Notes: a model not told the origin generated them from the letters alone. Numbered from the stretch's first letter, positions 51,789-62,713 are shown. The stretch: 64,000 nucleotides of DNA from Bartonella vinsonii subsp. vinsonii (GCF_902825235.1 NZ_CADEAJ010000006.1:1-64000), one strand, 5' to 3'. Numbers and translations: made by a program.

Positions 51789-52775
51789 ATGCCCGCATCT
51801 CAGAAAAAATTAAATGGACTTGATCGTATTCTAACGCTTGAATTGGTACGTGTCACTGAACGTGCTGCTGTTGCAGCTGCACGTTGGCGCGGACGCGGTG
51901 ATGAAAAGGCTGCTGATCAAGCTGCTGTGGATGCAATGCGTCAGGAGCTTAATCGGTTACCTATTGATGGTACAGTGGTGATTGGTGAGGGAGAACGTGA
52001 TGAAGCCCCTATGCTTTATATTGGAGAGAAAGTAGGACTTCAAGAGGGGACAGCGATTGATATTGCACTTGATCCACTTGAGGGAACGACAATTTGTGCT
52101 AAAAATCTTGCTAATTCTCTAGCTGTGGTTGCGATTGCTGAAAGAGGTAATCTCCTTTACGCTCCTGACGTTTATATGAAAAAAATTGCTGTTGGTCCAG
52201 GTTATTCCAAGGGAGTTGTTGATATAGATGCTTTGCCTGCTGATAATATTCACGCCCTTGCAAAAGCTAAGGGGGTAGCCGTTAATCAAGTAACTGTTTG
52301 TATTATGGATCGGCCTCGTCACGCAAAACTAATTGAGGAAGTGCGTGCAACGGGAGCATCAATTCGTTTAATTGGCGATGGAGATGTCGCGGCTGTTATC
52401 GATACAACAGATCCAGATGAAACGGGTATTGACATCTATATGGGGATTGGTGGAGCACCAGAGGGTGTGTTAGCTGCTGCAGCCTTGCGTTGTATTGGTG
52501 GGCAGATGCAAGGTCGTTTGCAGCTTGATACAGAAGAAAAAATCGCGCGCGCAGCAAAAATGGGAATTGATAACCCCAATAAAGTTTATACAATGGAAGA
52601 AATGGCAAAAGGGGATGTGTTGTTTTCTGCAACAGGTGTAACGGATGGCAATATGCTTTCAGGTGTTAAATTTACGCCTCGTTATATTCAAACAGAAACA
52701 CTTGTGATGCGTTCACATACCGGTACAATCCGTCATATTAAAGCGCAGCATAGAGATTATTCAAAATTTGATTAA
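51789..52775 (+). CDS. glpX: Fructose-1,6-bisphosphatase, class II
   Basis: GlpX has 328 residues and hydrolyses fructose-1,6-bisphosphate in gluconeogenesis. The metal-binding segments GEGERDEAPM and DPLEGTTICAKNLANS, and the later GDGDVAAVI and GIGGAPEGVLAAAA, are diagnostic. AGGATTTTTTAT precedes the ATG. It is convergent with ilvE. Confidence 0.96.
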   Translation: MPASQKKLNGLDRILTLELVRVTERAAVAAARWRGRGDEKAADQAAVDAMRQELNRLPIDGTVVIGEGERDEAPMLYIGEKVGLQEGTAIDIALDPLEGTTICAKNLANSLAVVAIAERGNLLYAPDVYMKKIAVGPGYSKGVVDIDALPADNIHALAKAKGVAVNQVTVCIMDRPRHAKLIEEVRATGASIRLIGDGDVAAVIDTTDPDETGIDIYMGIGGAPEGVLAAAALRCIGGQMQGRLQLDTEEKIARAAKMGIDNPNKVYTMEEMAKGDVLFSATGVTDGNMLSGVKFTPRYIQTETLVMRSHTGTIRHIKAQHRDYSKFD

Positions 52776-52837
52776 AAATGTCTTCTTTTTCGCGGTATCT
52801 GTTAGGAAAGTGAAAAAGTATCATTTGGGGGGAAACT

Positions 52838-52879
52838 ATGCTTCCGTAAAAACACTAAGAGATGTTTTCATGGAAGCAT
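52838..52879. repeat. Inverted repeat between glpX and ilvE
   Basis: ATGCTTCC (52838-52845) and GGAAGCAT (52872-52879) pair exactly, and the stem continues with two mismatches to AAAAACA/TGTTTT around an 8-base loop. It lies between convergent genes and may end both transcripts, although no T run follows on either side. Confidence 0.45.
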
Positions 52880-52913
52880 TGACAGAGTCATTTGTAGAAG
52901 TATCTTCTTATTG

Positions 52914-54020
52914 TTATGAGAGTTGGACAGAGTGTACCCAGCCATTTTTATCTTCTATATTGCCTTTTTGAAGGTCAATCAGTTGTGTGCGAAGTTGTCT
53001 TGTAATTTCACCAATGGTTTCATTTCCGATAATGACTTCGCCATCTTTGTATTTGAAACGGCCGATTGATGTAATAACAGCTGCTGTACCACAAGCAAAG
53101 ACTTCCTTAAGATACCCACTTCGTGCATCTTCTTTAAGCGATTCAAAAGAATAGGGACGTTCTTCTATTGTTAACCCCATTTGTTGGGCCAATTGTAAAA
53201 TTGAATGACGTGTTATTCCTGGAAGAATAGTACCGCTAAGTGCAGGTGTCACAAGTGTATTATTTGCCATAATAAAGCAAACATTCATGCCGCCAAGTTC
53301 TTCAATCCATTTATGTTCAATCATATCAAGGAAAAGCACTTGGCTACAATCATTTTGTACTGCACTATTTTGTGCGAGTAAGCCTGCTGCATAGTTGCCA
53401 CCACATTTGGCAGCGCCTGTGCCTCCTGGACCGGCACGACTATAATCTGTTTCGATCCATACGCTAACAGATTTTTCTTCTCCTTTGAAATATGATTCAA
53501 CTGGAGAGGCTATGATACAAAAAAGATATTCTTTAGAAGGGCGAACGCCTAAAAAGCTTTCATTGCCAAACATAAATGGACGTATGTAGAGGCTCGCATT
53601 GGGAAGCCCTGAAACCCATTTTTGATCAATTTTTACCAACTGATTAATTGCATCTAAAAAAATCTCCTTCGGTAATTCCGGCATAGCTAAACGCTTCGCT
53701 GATTCTATAAAACGTTGTGCATTGGCTTCAGGGCGGAATAACAAAATACGCCCATCTTTTGCGAGATATGCTTTTAAACCCTCAAAAATTTCTTGGGCAT
53801 AATGCAAAACGGTACTTGCTGGATTAATCTCTAAAGGTTTGTATTGAGAAATAACAGCGTTATGCCAACCTTTATCTTCAGTCCATTGGATGGTACACAT
53901 GTGGTCTGTAAAAAATTGACCAAAACTAGGACTTTTTAGAATTTCTTCACGTTTTTGATCTGGCAGAGGTGATGGGTGTTTTTCTATTTTAAACGGAAGC
54001 GATGATGTAAGGGATTTCAT
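52914..54020 (-). CDS. ilvE: Branched-chain amino acid aminotransferase
   Basis: IlvE has 368 residues, a class IV PLP-dependent transaminase of the longer type II form. It performs the last step of Val/Leu/Ile synthesis. The segments LHYAQEIFEGLKAY, FRPEANAQRFIESAKRLAMP, the PLP-Lys region AAKCGGNYAAGLLAQ and EELGGMNVCFI are conserved. The start is MKSLTSSLPFKIEKHPSP, a usual length. No other ilv gene is near it. Confidence 0.95.
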   Translation of the reverse strand: MKSLTSSLPFKIEKHPSPLPDQKREEILKSPSFGQFFTDHMCTIQWTEDKGWHNAVISQYKPLEINPASTVLHYAQEIFEGLKAYLAKDGRILLFRPEANAQRFIESAKRLAMPELPKEIFLDAINQLVKIDQKWVSGLPNASLYIRPFMFGNESFLGVRPSKEYLFCIIASPVESYFKGEEKSVSVWIETDYSRAGPGGTGAAKCGGNYAAGLLAQNSAVQNDCSQVLFLDMIEHKWIEELGGMNVCFIMANNTLVTPALSGTILPGITRHSILQLAQQMGLTIEERPYSFESLKEDARSGYLKEVFACGTAAVITSIGRFKYKDGEVIIGNETIGEITRQLRTQLIDLQKGNIEDKNGWVHSVQLS

Positions 54021-54321
54021 AACTAAGACCTTTTAGGGTATGCTTTATTTCTGTGTAGCTTTTATTATAAGAAAAATAAGATACTTTTATTACAACTTTT
54101 TTTTATTTTTAGCAAAACATTCATGTCAATGTTTTTGTATAGAATTAAAAGAAAAGACTTTTAAGAGATATTTTTGTTTTTATGCTTCTTTTTCTCAATT
54201 TTATCAAGTTATTCGGAACCTTTAGTAATATTTATCGTTTTCCAAAAGTAAGTATCTGAATAATTTCATATATGTATATTTTGTAACTTAAAGGTAGGGG
54301 AATTGAGAAAAGGAATTCACT
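54021..54321. other. AT-rich spacer between ilvE and a small membrane protein
   Basis: 301 bases with long T and A runs and no credible gene or RNA. It must hold the divergent promoters of ilvE and the 97-residue gene. No clear pair of boxes was picked out. Confidence 0.4.
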
Positions 54322-54615
54322 ATGATTGATAGAAATTACCATACATATGAAAAACGTATAGCGACAGAAAAGAAAGAGCGTGAACAGCTTAATTCAATTG
54401 GTAGAGGTATCCTTGCTATTCTTCTTGGAGTTTTTATTATTTGGTTTGTTTTTGGCTTTTTAGGATCTTTTTTTGAAAAAAAACCTGAACATATATCACA
54501 TTATAGTCCTACAGAATCAAATCAAACGATAACAAGTCCGAAAAAAGATTTAAATTCGACATCCCAAATACCTTATATCTATAAACATACAACGTCCTCT
54601 TTTCCCCATGAATAA
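54322..54615 (+). CDS. Small membrane protein of unknown function
   Basis: This 97-residue protein has a charged N-terminus with a probable coiled coil (EKRIATEKKEREQLNSIGRG), one membrane helix at about 28-50 (ILLGVFIIWFVFGFLGSFF), and a Ser/Thr-rich tail. I do not recognise it. The leader GGGGAATTGAGAAAAGGAATTC includes AAAAGGA just before the ATG, which supports expression. Confidence 0.6.
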   Translation: MIDRNYHTYEKRIATEKKEREQLNSIGRGILAILLGVFIIWFVFGFLGSFFEKKPEHISHYSPTESNQTITSPKKDLNSTSQIPYIYKHTTSSFPHE

Positions 54616-54740
54616 TTCCTCAGATAAAAAATTTCATGAGGCATAGATTAAGGTATAAAGTTTTTTCAAATATATAATCTAAAAAACTTGAGGTGATTTT
54701 AATTCCTGAAATTAATCAATAAAGCAAATCATCGGTATTA

Positions 54741-54785
54741 AAATAAATCATGCAGTTGTTATTAAAGCTGCTGCATGATTTATTT
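54741..54785 (-). terminator. Terminator after the SPOR-domain gene
   Basis: The arms 54741-54755 and 54771-54785 are perfect reverse complements over 15 bases, overlapping the stop codon region. Read on the minus strand the second arm ends in TTTATTTT. It probably ends the dgt-argS-SPOR transcript. Confidence 0.65.
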
Positions 54786-57258
54786 AGCGTGTGATAAAGC
54801 AATTTCCCCCAGAGCTTTTGATATCTTCACAAAGGCTTACAGCGTCATTCCGATTTTGCGTCTGTATACGAACACGATAATAGGTCCCTTTACCTGGTAT
54901 GAGTGCAGATTGAATATTTAAAGGACGAGTGCCAATAAGGAATCCAAATCTAGACTTTATGTTTTTCAAAGAATCTTTGGCTAGTGCATGGGTTGGTTGG
55001 GATGCAAGCTGTACGTAATAACTTTCTGCATTTTGTGTGACTACTCGGTTTGGTGAAGTGGTGCGAGAATCAGCATGCCGTTGTCGTTCTGAATTTCTTT
55101 CTGCATATGAAGGAAGAGGTATAACTTTTCCTTCAATCTTAGAGGGAGAAGTGCTTTCAGCTATTATTTTATCAATAGCACTCGTGAAATTATGTTCTGT
55201 TTCTTTATTATTTATATCGGAATCCTGAGAAGAAATAGGCGAAAAATCTTGAGATTGATCTCCAGTGGTTTGATCAGTTGTTTCTTCGGGCTCGTCAGTA
55301 GTTTTTCTCTCTGTTTGATGCATTGGTGCCAGTACAACGGTGCCATCTTGGTTTACAATAACAGTTTGCACTTCTCGTGTTGGAATGGTGTGATTGATAG
55401 CTTCTGTTACGGCATCTTCAACATCAGATTTCTGAAGAGAAGAGGATGAAAAGCTTGTAGATTCTTGTTGGTTTAATTCTGTTAAGTTTTCAGGTTGTTC
55501 AGAATTATCAATAAGCGATTGCTGTGTATTTTCTTGTTTTTCATTTTGTTCAGTTGTTTGTTTATAAATATCTAAATTATGTGCAACGTCATTCTTTGTT
55601 TCTGTTGTTTCTTGTTTAAATTTGAAAGGTGTATTGTCAGCGTGGATAATGGGCACATTTCCATTTTTTTGTGATGGCATAAAGAAATGAGAATAACTGA
55701 AGAAACCCATCGTTATTAAGATGAAAAGAACAATAGTTTTAGTAAGCGTTTTACCAACAAGAGAACTTTTTACGGGAGGAGGAGGTGATGCATGCGTGGG
55801 GATTTCATCTATACCTTTGTATAATGCATTCTCTGTAGAAAAGGACGAATTGTACTCTATATTGTTGGTGGGAACATAGTTGGCATTTTGATCTTGTGAA
55901 TTTGTATATGCATCTTCTTTTGGAAATCCCATGGTTTGATGAAAGATTTCATTTAAGACTTCACTTTGTTGTTGCCGCGAAAAATTTTCTGCTGAAACAT
56001 TTCCTACATTGAATATATCAGCAAATTCTTCTTTCAAATCATCAGTTGGTACATCATATTCTGGGGCTTCATACGGGACTTCAGGAACCATAATGGGTCC
56101 AGTTTTTTCTACGATTTCCTCTGCAAATTTATAAGTATCAACATTTGGAGGAGGAGGAGTATCCCTGTGCGTATAGTTATGAGCAAAAAAGCTTTCTCTT
56201 TGTTTTGTGCTAAGGGGGGCTGATGAGGCGTGCATATCATTTAAATTATTTTGATACGACATTTCTTTATTATTTTGTTTGGAGTTGTTTTCAGCGCTGT
56301 TGATATATTGGTTTTGAGCATCAGCGTATTCTGGAGTTGTTCCAGCATAAGCTTCTTGTTTTGCGGATTCTTCTTCATAAAACTGGGGATAATCGGCAGT
56401 ATAACGCTCCTGTGAAACGCCTTCTAAAGAAGACTGGCTGTCCATTTGTGTTGAATTGAAAGATGATGGAAAGCCACTTACTGTTTCATTTTTTGCGATA
56501 TCTTTTTTCTCTAGAATAAGGTCAGAAGATGAGGAAAATATGTTCGTATCCGTAGAGGAGGAGACATTATTGTAATATTCTGTAGCCCAATTCTCTTGAT
56601 CGGCTGAAACTTTATATGGGTGGTTTATGGAAGTGTCGTGAAAGCTTTGATTGTCATCATATTTTTGTTGTATAGGAGTATTTCTTTGTTGCGAGATTGT
56701 TTGTGCAAAACGGCTAGTTTCTTTTTCAAGGGGTTCTGGTGTGATCTCTCTATTATCGTGTTTATCCGCTTCATCGAAAAAGAAATTTTCTGATTGTGCG
56801 CTAAAATTACTTTTTTCAAAAAAAGGATCAGCACTGATGGGGGGAGTTTTCTTTTGAGATGATTGATTCTTTGGGATAGGTAATGGAGAAAGTTCGTCTA
56901 AAATTTGCTCTTCATCATGATTCAGAGCTGAAGAGTGTAGCTCTTCAGACGAAAAGTTGTTTTGTCCTAGTTTGTTAAAAAAAGCTGTCGGTCCAGCATT
57001 TGATGTTGGTTCATTTGGCAAGTCATTTGTTAAATTATTTTCAAACTCTGCTTCTAGAAAGGACAAATCAAAGTCATCTTCATAGGATGAAGCTTTAGGA
57101 GCGTGAGGTATCGATTGATCAGTCTGTAAAGAAGATTGATCATTTTGATGTCCGCTTTGTTTATTCGGATTAAAAATGCGCGTAAGCCTCTCTAAAGGAT
57201 CATTATGTTCATGATCTTGTTTTATTTCGCGCGAATTTTTGCGATCGTTATCGCTCAT
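54784..57258 (-). CDS. Large SPOR-domain cell-envelope protein
   Basis: From the ATG at 57258 (MSDNDRKNSREIKQ) the protein has 824 residues; an upstream start at 57294 is possible. A long, polar, low-complexity cytosolic part (rich in Asn, Gln, Ser, Glu) comes first, then one membrane helix at about residues 500-520 (TIVLFILITMGFFSYSHFF), then a periplasmic linker and a C-terminal SPOR domain (about 745-824; ESYYVQLASQPTHALAKDSL). SPOR domains bind denuded peptidoglycan at the division site. The gene follows argS, as in other Rhizobiales. Confidence 0.88.
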   Translation of the reverse strand: MSDNDRKNSREIKQDHEHNDPLERLTRIFNPNKQSGHQNDQSSLQTDQSIPHAPKASSYEDDFDLSFLEAEFENNLTNDLPNEPTSNAGPTAFFNKLGQNNFSSEELHSSALNHDEEQILDELSPLPIPKNQSSQKKTPPISADPFFEKSNFSAQSENFFFDEADKHDNREITPEPLEKETSRFAQTISQQRNTPIQQKYDDNQSFHDTSINHPYKVSADQENWATEYYNNVSSSTDTNIFSSSSDLILEKKDIAKNETVSGFPSSFNSTQMDSQSSLEGVSQERYTADYPQFYEEESAKQEAYAGTTPEYADAQNQYINSAENNSKQNNKEMSYQNNLNDMHASSAPLSTKQRESFFAHNYTHRDTPPPPNVDTYKFAEEIVEKTGPIMVPEVPYEAPEYDVPTDDLKEEFADIFNVGNVSAENFSRQQQSEVLNEIFHQTMGFPKEDAYTNSQDQNANYVPTNNIEYNSSFSTENALYKGIDEIPTHASPPPPVKSSLVGKTLTKTIVLFILITMGFFSYSHFFMPSQKNGNVPIIHADNTPFKFKQETTETKNDVAHNLDIYKQTTEQNEKQENTQQSLIDNSEQPENLTELNQQESTSFSSSSLQKSDVEDAVTEAINHTIPTREVQTVIVNQDGTVVLAPMHQTERKTTDEPEETTDQTTGDQSQDFSPISSQDSDINNKETEHNFTSAIDKIIAESTSPSKIEGKVIPLPSYAERNSERQRHADSRTTSPNRVVTQNAESYYVQLASQPTHALAKDSLKNIKSRFGFLIGTRPLNIQSALIPGKGTYYRVRIQTQNRNDAVSLCEDIKSSGGNCFITR

Positions 57259-57408
57259 AGCTTTTCTCACATGATGATTTGCATCTGCATGCAATAAATG
57301 GTTAATTTAAATTTGTTGTATTTAAAAATTACAAATTTCCCCCTTTTGCGACAAGGATATATGAAAAATATCAACAAACTACCTATTTTATGTATTTATA
57401 GAACTTTT

Positions 57409-59166
57409 TCAACGCATTTCTGTCGGTGCTTCGACTCCTACAATTGTAAGCCCTGATGATAAAATATTCATGATAGCTTGTACTAAGCCCAATCTGGCAA
57501 GTGTGAGGTCTTTATCATCAGGCTGGATGAAACGTAAAGCAAGATTATCGCTCCCTTTATTCCAATGAGCATGAAAGCTGGAAGCAAGGTCATAGAGATA
57601 AAATGCCAATCGATGTGGCTCTTTATGAATTACGGCTTGTTCAATGATACGTGGGTATTCACAAAGTTTGCGTATTAAGGATATTTCATTATCGTCTGTT
57701 AATCGGTTGAGGTACGCAATCATTGTATCATTTGAAAGATTTTCAATATGTAGGGCTTCTTGTGCTTGACGAAAAACAGAGTGACAACGTGCATTTGCAT
57801 ATTGTACGTAAAAGATGGGGTTATCTTTTGATTGCTCTGTTACTTTGGCAAAATCGAAATCAAGTGGTGCTTCACACTTGCGGTATAGCATCATAAAACG
57901 TACTGGATCACGGCCAACTTCTTCTACAACATCCCGTAGAGTCACAAATGATCCTGCTCTTTTCGACATGCGTACAGGTTGACCGTTGCGAAAGAGCTTT
58001 ACAAGTTGACATAAGAAAACACTCAATTTGGCTTTATCGCCAGAAATTGCTTTTGCCATGGCTTCTAATCGTTTTACATAACCAGCATGATCAGCACCTA
58101 GAATATAAATCATTTCATCAAAATGACGATTAAATTTATCACGAAAATAAGCAACATCGGCAGCAAAATAAGTATAAGAACCGTCAGATTTAACTAAAAC
58201 ACGGTCTTGGTCATCTCCAACATCCGTTGAGCGGAACAAAGTTTGTTCGCTTGCTTCCCAGTCTTCTGTATTTTGCCCTTTTGGGGGGGGGAGCTTTCCT
58301 TTGTAGATATAACCACTTAAAGTGAGATCATTAATTGTATTACGAATAGCACGCGCATTATCTGCATAAAGCATCCGCTCAGAGAAAAAGATATCATGAT
58401 AAATATTAAGAGCTGCCAAATCTTTTCGAATCATTGACATCATGGCATGAATTGCCCGCTCTTTTACGATAGATAAAACTTCATCTTTATCCATAGTGAG
58501 TAATTGGTCAGCAAATTCTTGAACAAGCGCTTTGCCCAATGGTATCAGGTATTCACCTGGGTATAGTCCTTCTGGAATTGTATTAATTTTTTGGCCGAGA
58601 GCTTCACGGTAGCGTAACAATACGGAGTGGGCAAGTACGTCGATTTGTTTTCCAGCATCATTAATGTAGTATTCTTTCGTAATATTGTATCCGACGAATT
58701 GCAACAAATTAGAGAGAACATCTCCAACAACAGCTCCTCGGCAATGTCCTACATGCATTGGTCCTGTTGGATTCGCTGATACATACTCAACATTGATACG
58801 TTTTCCTTGTCCCATCGGAATACGACCATAAGAGACGCCTAATTCAAGCATGGATTTTATAGCATTTTGCCAAAATAGTTTTGTAAGCGTGATGTTGATA
58901 AATCCAGGTCCAGCAACATGAATACAGTCTATAAAGGGCTCATCTTTGAGAAGTTCTATGATCTTCTCTGCAAGCTCACGTGGATTAAGCCCTATAAACT
59001 TTGCAAGTACCATAGCAGCGTTAGTTGATAAATGGCCATGTGAAGAATCACGGGGGGGATCAACGGTAATTTTTGATAAATCTAGATCTTCTCCATTTTT
59101 TCCTTTGATACCAGATAATTCGAGTGTTTTTTTAATTATCTTCTCGAAGTTTTTAAAGACATTCAT
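57409..59166 (-). CDS. argS: Arginine--tRNA ligase
   Basis: ArgRS has 585 residues from the ATG at 59166; the TTG at 59172 adds two. The class I signature is [20 protein letters not shown], and the KMSKS-like loop is [11 protein letters not shown]. The N-terminal Add1 domain and C-terminal DALR anticodon-binding domain are intact. It requires tRNA for amino-acid activation. It is 30 bases downstream of dgt and upstream of the SPOR gene; all three are probably one operon. Confidence 0.97.
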   Translation of the reverse strand: MNVFKNFEKIIKKTLELSGIKGKNGEDLDLSKITVDPPRDSSHGHLSTNAAMVLAKFIGLNPRELAEKIIELLKDEPFIDCIHVAGPGFINITLTKLFWQNAIKSMLELGVSYGRIPMGQGKRINVEYVSANPTGPMHVGHCRGAVVGDVLSNLLQFVGYNITKEYYINDAGKQIDVLAHSVLLRYREALGQKINTIPEGLYPGEYLIPLGKALVQEFADQLLTMDKDEVLSIVKERAIHAMMSMIRKDLAALNIYHDIFFSERMLYADNARAIRNTINDLTLSGYIYKGKLPPPKGQNTEDWEASEQTLFRSTDVGDDQDRVLVKSDGSYTYFAADVAYFRDKFNRHFDEMIYILGADHAGYVKRLEAMAKAISGDKAKLSVFLCQLVKLFRNGQPVRMSKRAGSFVTLRDVVEEVGRDPVRFMMLYRKCEAPLDFDFAKVTEQSKDNPIFYVQYANARCHSVFRQAQEALHIENLSNDTMIAYLNRLTDDNEISLIRKLCEYPRIIEQAVIHKEPHRLAFYLYDLASSFHAHWNKGSDNLALRFIQPDDKDLTLARLGLVQAIMNILSSGLTIVGVEAPTEMR

Positions 59167-59196
59167 ATTCAATTTCCATTATATATTCAAAAGCAA

Positions 59197-60399
59197 TTAA
59201 ACGAAATTATCTGTATGGTCAAATAAACGCTGATATTCGCGTAGAGCATAGTGATCAGTCATACCTGACAAAAAGTCAGCAATGAGACGCGCTAACTGTT
59301 GATTTGTTAGGTGCGTTGTTTTGCTATACCAATTTTCAGGCATGAGATCCGGATTCTGATGATAACAGTCGAATAATTTTTGTACAATGCATTTTGCTGC
59401 ATTACGACGATTGAGAACTTGTTCATGGTAATAAAGATTTTTAAAGAGAAAATCTTTTAGTTCTTTTTCGTAAACTGCCATTGCAGGAGAAAAGCTCACA
59501 ATGGTTTGTTTTGCTTGGTGAATATCGTTTATGCTTGTTGGTGCAATGTGTAGCAAATTTTTTTGTGATTGTTTGATAACATCCTCAACCATGATTGTTA
59601 TCTGTTTGCGCACGAGTTCGTAGCCGCGCCGAGTTTGATCAAGTTGTGGATATTCTTTTTTTATATCTTCTAATAATGCTGCGGTGAGCGAAACCTGTTC
59701 GAATTGATCAATTGTTAAAAATTGTGAACGTAAACCATCATCAATATCATGAGCATTATAAGCGATATCATCCGCAATAGCCGCGCATTGTGCTTCTAGT
59801 CCAGAAAAACAATTGAGCTCAAGATCTTGCTTTGCATTATATTGTAGAATATCGATCGGGACCTCTTTTTTGTTCGCATAAGGACCGAAAAGGGGACCGT
59901 TATGTTTTACAAGGCCTTCGAGCGTTTCCCAAGTAAGGTTAAGCCCATCAAAATTTGCATAGCGTTGTTCTAGCTTCGTGACAATGCGTAATGCTTGTGC
60001 ATTATGGTCAAAACCACCATAATGTACCATTGCTTCATTAAGGGCATCTTCTCCCGCGTGGCCGAAAGGTGTGTGCCCAAAGTCGTGAACAAGGGCAATG
60101 GCTTCAGCAAGATCTTCATCAAGATAGAGCGCACGGGCTAATGTGCGTGCAATTTGAGAAACTTCTATTGAATGCGTTAGTCGCGTACGATAATGATCAC
60201 TCTCATCAGCAATAAAGACTTGCGTTTTATGTTTAAGGCGTCGGAATGCATTAGAATGAATAATACGGTCTCTATCTCGTTGAAAAGGTGATTGTATAGG
60301 ACTCATTGTTTCATGGAATAATCTACCACGGCTTGTTTGTGGATTGGCACTATAGGGCGCTCGAGAGTGGTAATTAAAATTGATATTGTTTATGTCCAT
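59197..60399 (-). CDS. dgt: dGTPase-like HD-domain triphosphohydrolase
   Basis: This 400-residue protein is a deoxyguanosinetriphosphate triphosphohydrolase-like enzyme, which cleaves dNTPs to the nucleoside and triphosphate. The HD metal site is seen in [17 protein letters not shown] and [16 protein letters not shown], with [13 protein letters not shown] further on. It is divergent from the ErpA-like gene. Start [17 protein letters not shown] is the only good one. Confidence 0.94.
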   Translation of the reverse strand: MDINNINFNYHSRAPYSANPQTSRGRLFHETMSPIQSPFQRDRDRIIHSNAFRRLKHKTQVFIADESDHYRTRLTHSIEVSQIARTLARALYLDEDLAEAIALVHDFGHTPFGHAGEDALNEAMVHYGGFDHNAQALRIVTKLEQRYANFDGLNLTWETLEGLVKHNGPLFGPYANKKEVPIDILQYNAKQDLELNCFSGLEAQCAAIADDIAYNAHDIDDGLRSQFLTIDQFEQVSLTAALLEDIKKEYPQLDQTRRGYELVRKQITIMVEDVIKQSQKNLLHIAPTSINDIHQAKQTIVSFSPAMAVYEKELKDFLFKNLYYHEQVLNRRNAAKCIVQKLFDCYHQNPDLMPENWYSKTTHLTNQQLARLIADFLSGMTDHYALREYQRLFDHTDNFV

Positions 60400-60512
60400 T
60401 GCAAGCTGTCCATTATCATCCTAAATTGAGAGAGGCTTATATTTTATTTAATAATAAACTTCTCTTTTATTGGGATACTCTTTCTTGATAGTTTAATGCA
60501 AGGATATATAAA

Positions 60513-60836
60513 ATGGGCGTGAATATTTCAGATGTTGCTGCTAAGCGGATTGCTCAGATACTTTTGAGTGAACCTGATAAAATAGGGTTACGTATTTCCG
60601 TTGAAGGCGGCGGGTGTTCTGGTTTTTCTTATAAATACAGTTTGGTTTCTGTAATGAATGAAGATGACCTCGTTTTAAAAAAAGATGGGGCAATTGTCTT
60701 TATTGATTCATTATCGCTTCCCTTCATGGAAGGGGCTGAGATTGATTTTGTTGATGATCTTATGGGACAGTCTTTTCAAATTCATAATCCTAATGCTGTC
60801 TCATCATGTGGTTGCGGTGTGAGTTTTTCAATTTAG
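60513..60836 (+). CDS. erpA: A-type iron-sulfur carrier protein
   Basis: This 107-residue protein belongs to the IscA/ErpA/SufA family, which transfers Fe-S clusters to apoproteins. The three cluster Cys are visible: Cys35 in GGGCSGFSYKY and Cys99/Cys101 in SSCGCGVSF. ErpA and IscA cannot be firmly told apart by motif; the dgt-linked position is that of ErpA in Rhizobiales. CAAGGATATATAAA precedes the ATG. Confidence 0.9.
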   Translation: MGVNISDVAAKRIAQILLSEPDKIGLRISVEGGGCSGFSYKYSLVSVMNEDDLVLKKDGAIVFIDSLSLPFMEGAEIDFVDDLMGQSFQIHNPNAVSSCGCGVSFSI

Positions 60837-60897
60837 AGTGATGGCTTTAGTGATATTGTTTCTTGAAAAAATGATCACTTTGGACAACAATGTGAAA

Positions 60898-61878
60898 ATG
60901 GGTATTCTTACAAAAATATTGCGCCGGTGGTTGTGGTTATGTGTGGCGCTTATCTTATTGATTTGGAATCATTGTGTCTTTTCTCAAGAAGGGAGGGAGC
61001 AGGATGATCACCAAAAACAATCAACAAGTTTTCCTTCATACTCTCAAGATTTGGAAAAAGATTCTGAAAAAGAAAATTTAATTTCTAAACCCCAACTTAT
61101 CTTGCATGCTCAGTTAACAAACAGCAATGAAAATATTATGAAAGGGCTCGTATGGCGAGTTTATACACCTATCCTAGGGATTGATAATAAATTACCATTG
61201 GCTGAAACTTATGAGGGGGGAAGCGCACGTTTTGCTCTAGATCCAGGAAGTTATCTTATACATGTCTCATTTGGTCATGTGAGTGCGATGAGTCATGTAA
61301 CTTTAGAAAGTGGGCAGAGACTTGTTAAAAAAATTAATCTTGATGCTGGTGGTGTTATTTTAAATGGTATACTGTTAAACGGTATGATCAATGAAAAGGA
61401 ATTGCGTTTTACTATCTATGAAGATGAAAAAGAAAATGATGATACTGGTGTGATTTTATCCAATATTAAACCTCAGTCAATTGTGCGTTTGAAACCTGGT
61501 AATTATCATGTTGCTTCTCATTATGGTTCCATTAATGCTGTTGTTCGTTCCGATATCCAAGTAGATTCAGGTAAAATTACCGAGGTAACTCTTGAACATC
61601 AGGCCGCTCAAATTGTCTTAAAATTGGTTCGGCAAGAAGGAGGAGAAGCACTGGCAGATACAAGTTGGTCTCTTACCAATGATTCTGGTGATATCATTTA
61701 TGAAACAGTTGGTGCTTATGCTTCACTCGTGTTAGCTGAGGGGGAGTATATTGCGATTGCTAAAAATAAAGATAAAATTTATCAAAAAGTTTTTTCAGTT
61801 GTTTCTGGCCATGATGAAGATATAAGTGTGGTTGCAGATACACAAAATATGCAACAAATTGATGAGGAAATGGATTGA
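60898..61878 (+). CDS. Exported protein with repeated beta-sandwich domains
   Basis: From the ATG at 60898 the product has 326 residues with a signal sequence (LWLCVALILLIWNHCVFSQ, cut near residue 30). The frame is open to 60838. Three repeated PEGA or carboxypeptidase-regulatory-like units follow: one with GSARFALDPGSYLIHVSFGH, one with PQSIVRLKPGNYHVASHYG, and one with ASLVLAEGEYIAIAKN. Each ends in a GxY-hydrophobic strand. I do not recognise a function; a structural or surface role at the envelope is the likely reading. It follows the ErpA-like gene on the same strand. Confidence 0.7.
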   Translation: MGILTKILRRWLWLCVALILLIWNHCVFSQEGREQDDHQKQSTSFPSYSQDLEKDSEKENLISKPQLILHAQLTNSNENIMKGLVWRVYTPILGIDNKLPLAETYEGGSARFALDPGSYLIHVSFGHVSAMSHVTLESGQRLVKKINLDAGGVILNGILLNGMINEKELRFTIYEDEKENDDTGVILSNIKPQSIVRLKPGNYHVASHYGSINAVVRSDIQVDSGKITEVTLEHQAAQIVLKLVRQEGGEALADTSWSLTNDSGDIIYETVGAYASLVLAEGEYIAIAKNKDKIYQKVFSVVSGHDEDISVVADTQNMQQIDEEMD

Positions 61879-61924
61879 TGCTTATGAAGCAACATAAATC
61901 ATCATTGAAAGTGGATAGAGCGTT

Positions 61925-62713
61925 TTGGTTATAGAAATTTCAACAGTTGGTGTGTTTTTTGCTGGTGCTTTGTCTTTTTTATCACCGTGTGTTTTGCCTT
62001 TAGTCCCTCCTTATTTGTGTTATATGGCAGGTATTGGTATTGATGATTTGCGTTCCCAAAAGCATGAGGGAAAAGTATTTATACGGCGGGGGCTGTTATC
62101 TTCTGTTATTGCTTTTGTGCTGGGTTTTACAACCATTTTTGTTGCTTTAGGTGCGAGTGCGAGTACAGTTGGCAAGTTCATTGGTTATTATCGTGATTGG
62201 TTTGCAATTGCTGCTGGAATTACCATTATTATTTTTGGTTTAAATTTTCTGGGTCTTTTCAAAATTGCTTTTTTGTTTCGTGAAGCGCGTTTTCAAACGC
62301 ATAAAATGCCTACTGGTCTTTTAGGAGCCTATGTTATTGGTTTAGCTTTTGCATTTGGTTGGACACCTTGTATTGGTCCGATTTTAGGACCTGTTATAAC
62401 TCTTGCCGGAACAAAAGAAACTGTAGGTGAGGGAGCACTCCTTTTAGGGATTTATGCGTTGGGTCTTGGTGTGCCTTTTGTGTTAGCAGCTTTATTTTCA
62501 AGTAATTTTATGAGATTTTTAGGTGCTTTTCGTATTCATTTAGGAAAAGTTGAAAAAATTATTGGTATTTTTTTGGTGGTTACAGGTATTTTATTTTTAA
62601 CAGGCTCTATGCAGAATCTTTCCTTTTGGCTTTTGGAAAAATATCCTTTGTTGAGTGATATTGAAACTATTCGTTGGCATGATATTGTCAGTTTTTTTGG
62701 ATTTTCTCGTTAG
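61925..62713 (+). CDS. ccdA: Cytochrome c biogenesis protein CcdA
   Basis: CcdA has 262 residues and about six membrane helices. It carries reducing power from cytosolic thioredoxin across the inner membrane for cytochrome c maturation. The redox Cys pair is seen in [18 protein letters not shown] and [12 protein letters not shown]. The start is a TTG at 61925 without a strong RBS; a later start is possible. glmU follows immediately. Confidence 0.93.
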   Translation: MVIEISTVGVFFAGALSFLSPCVLPLVPPYLCYMAGIGIDDLRSQKHEGKVFIRRGLLSSVIAFVLGFTTIFVALGASASTVGKFIGYYRDWFAIAAGITIIIFGLNFLGLFKIAFLFREARFQTHKMPTGLLGAYVIGLAFAFGWTPCIGPILGPVITLAGTKETVGEGALLLGIYALGLGVPFVLAALFSSNFMRFLGAFRIHLGKVEKIIGIFLVVTGILFLTGSMQNLSFWLLEKYPLLSDIETIRWHDIVSFFGFSR

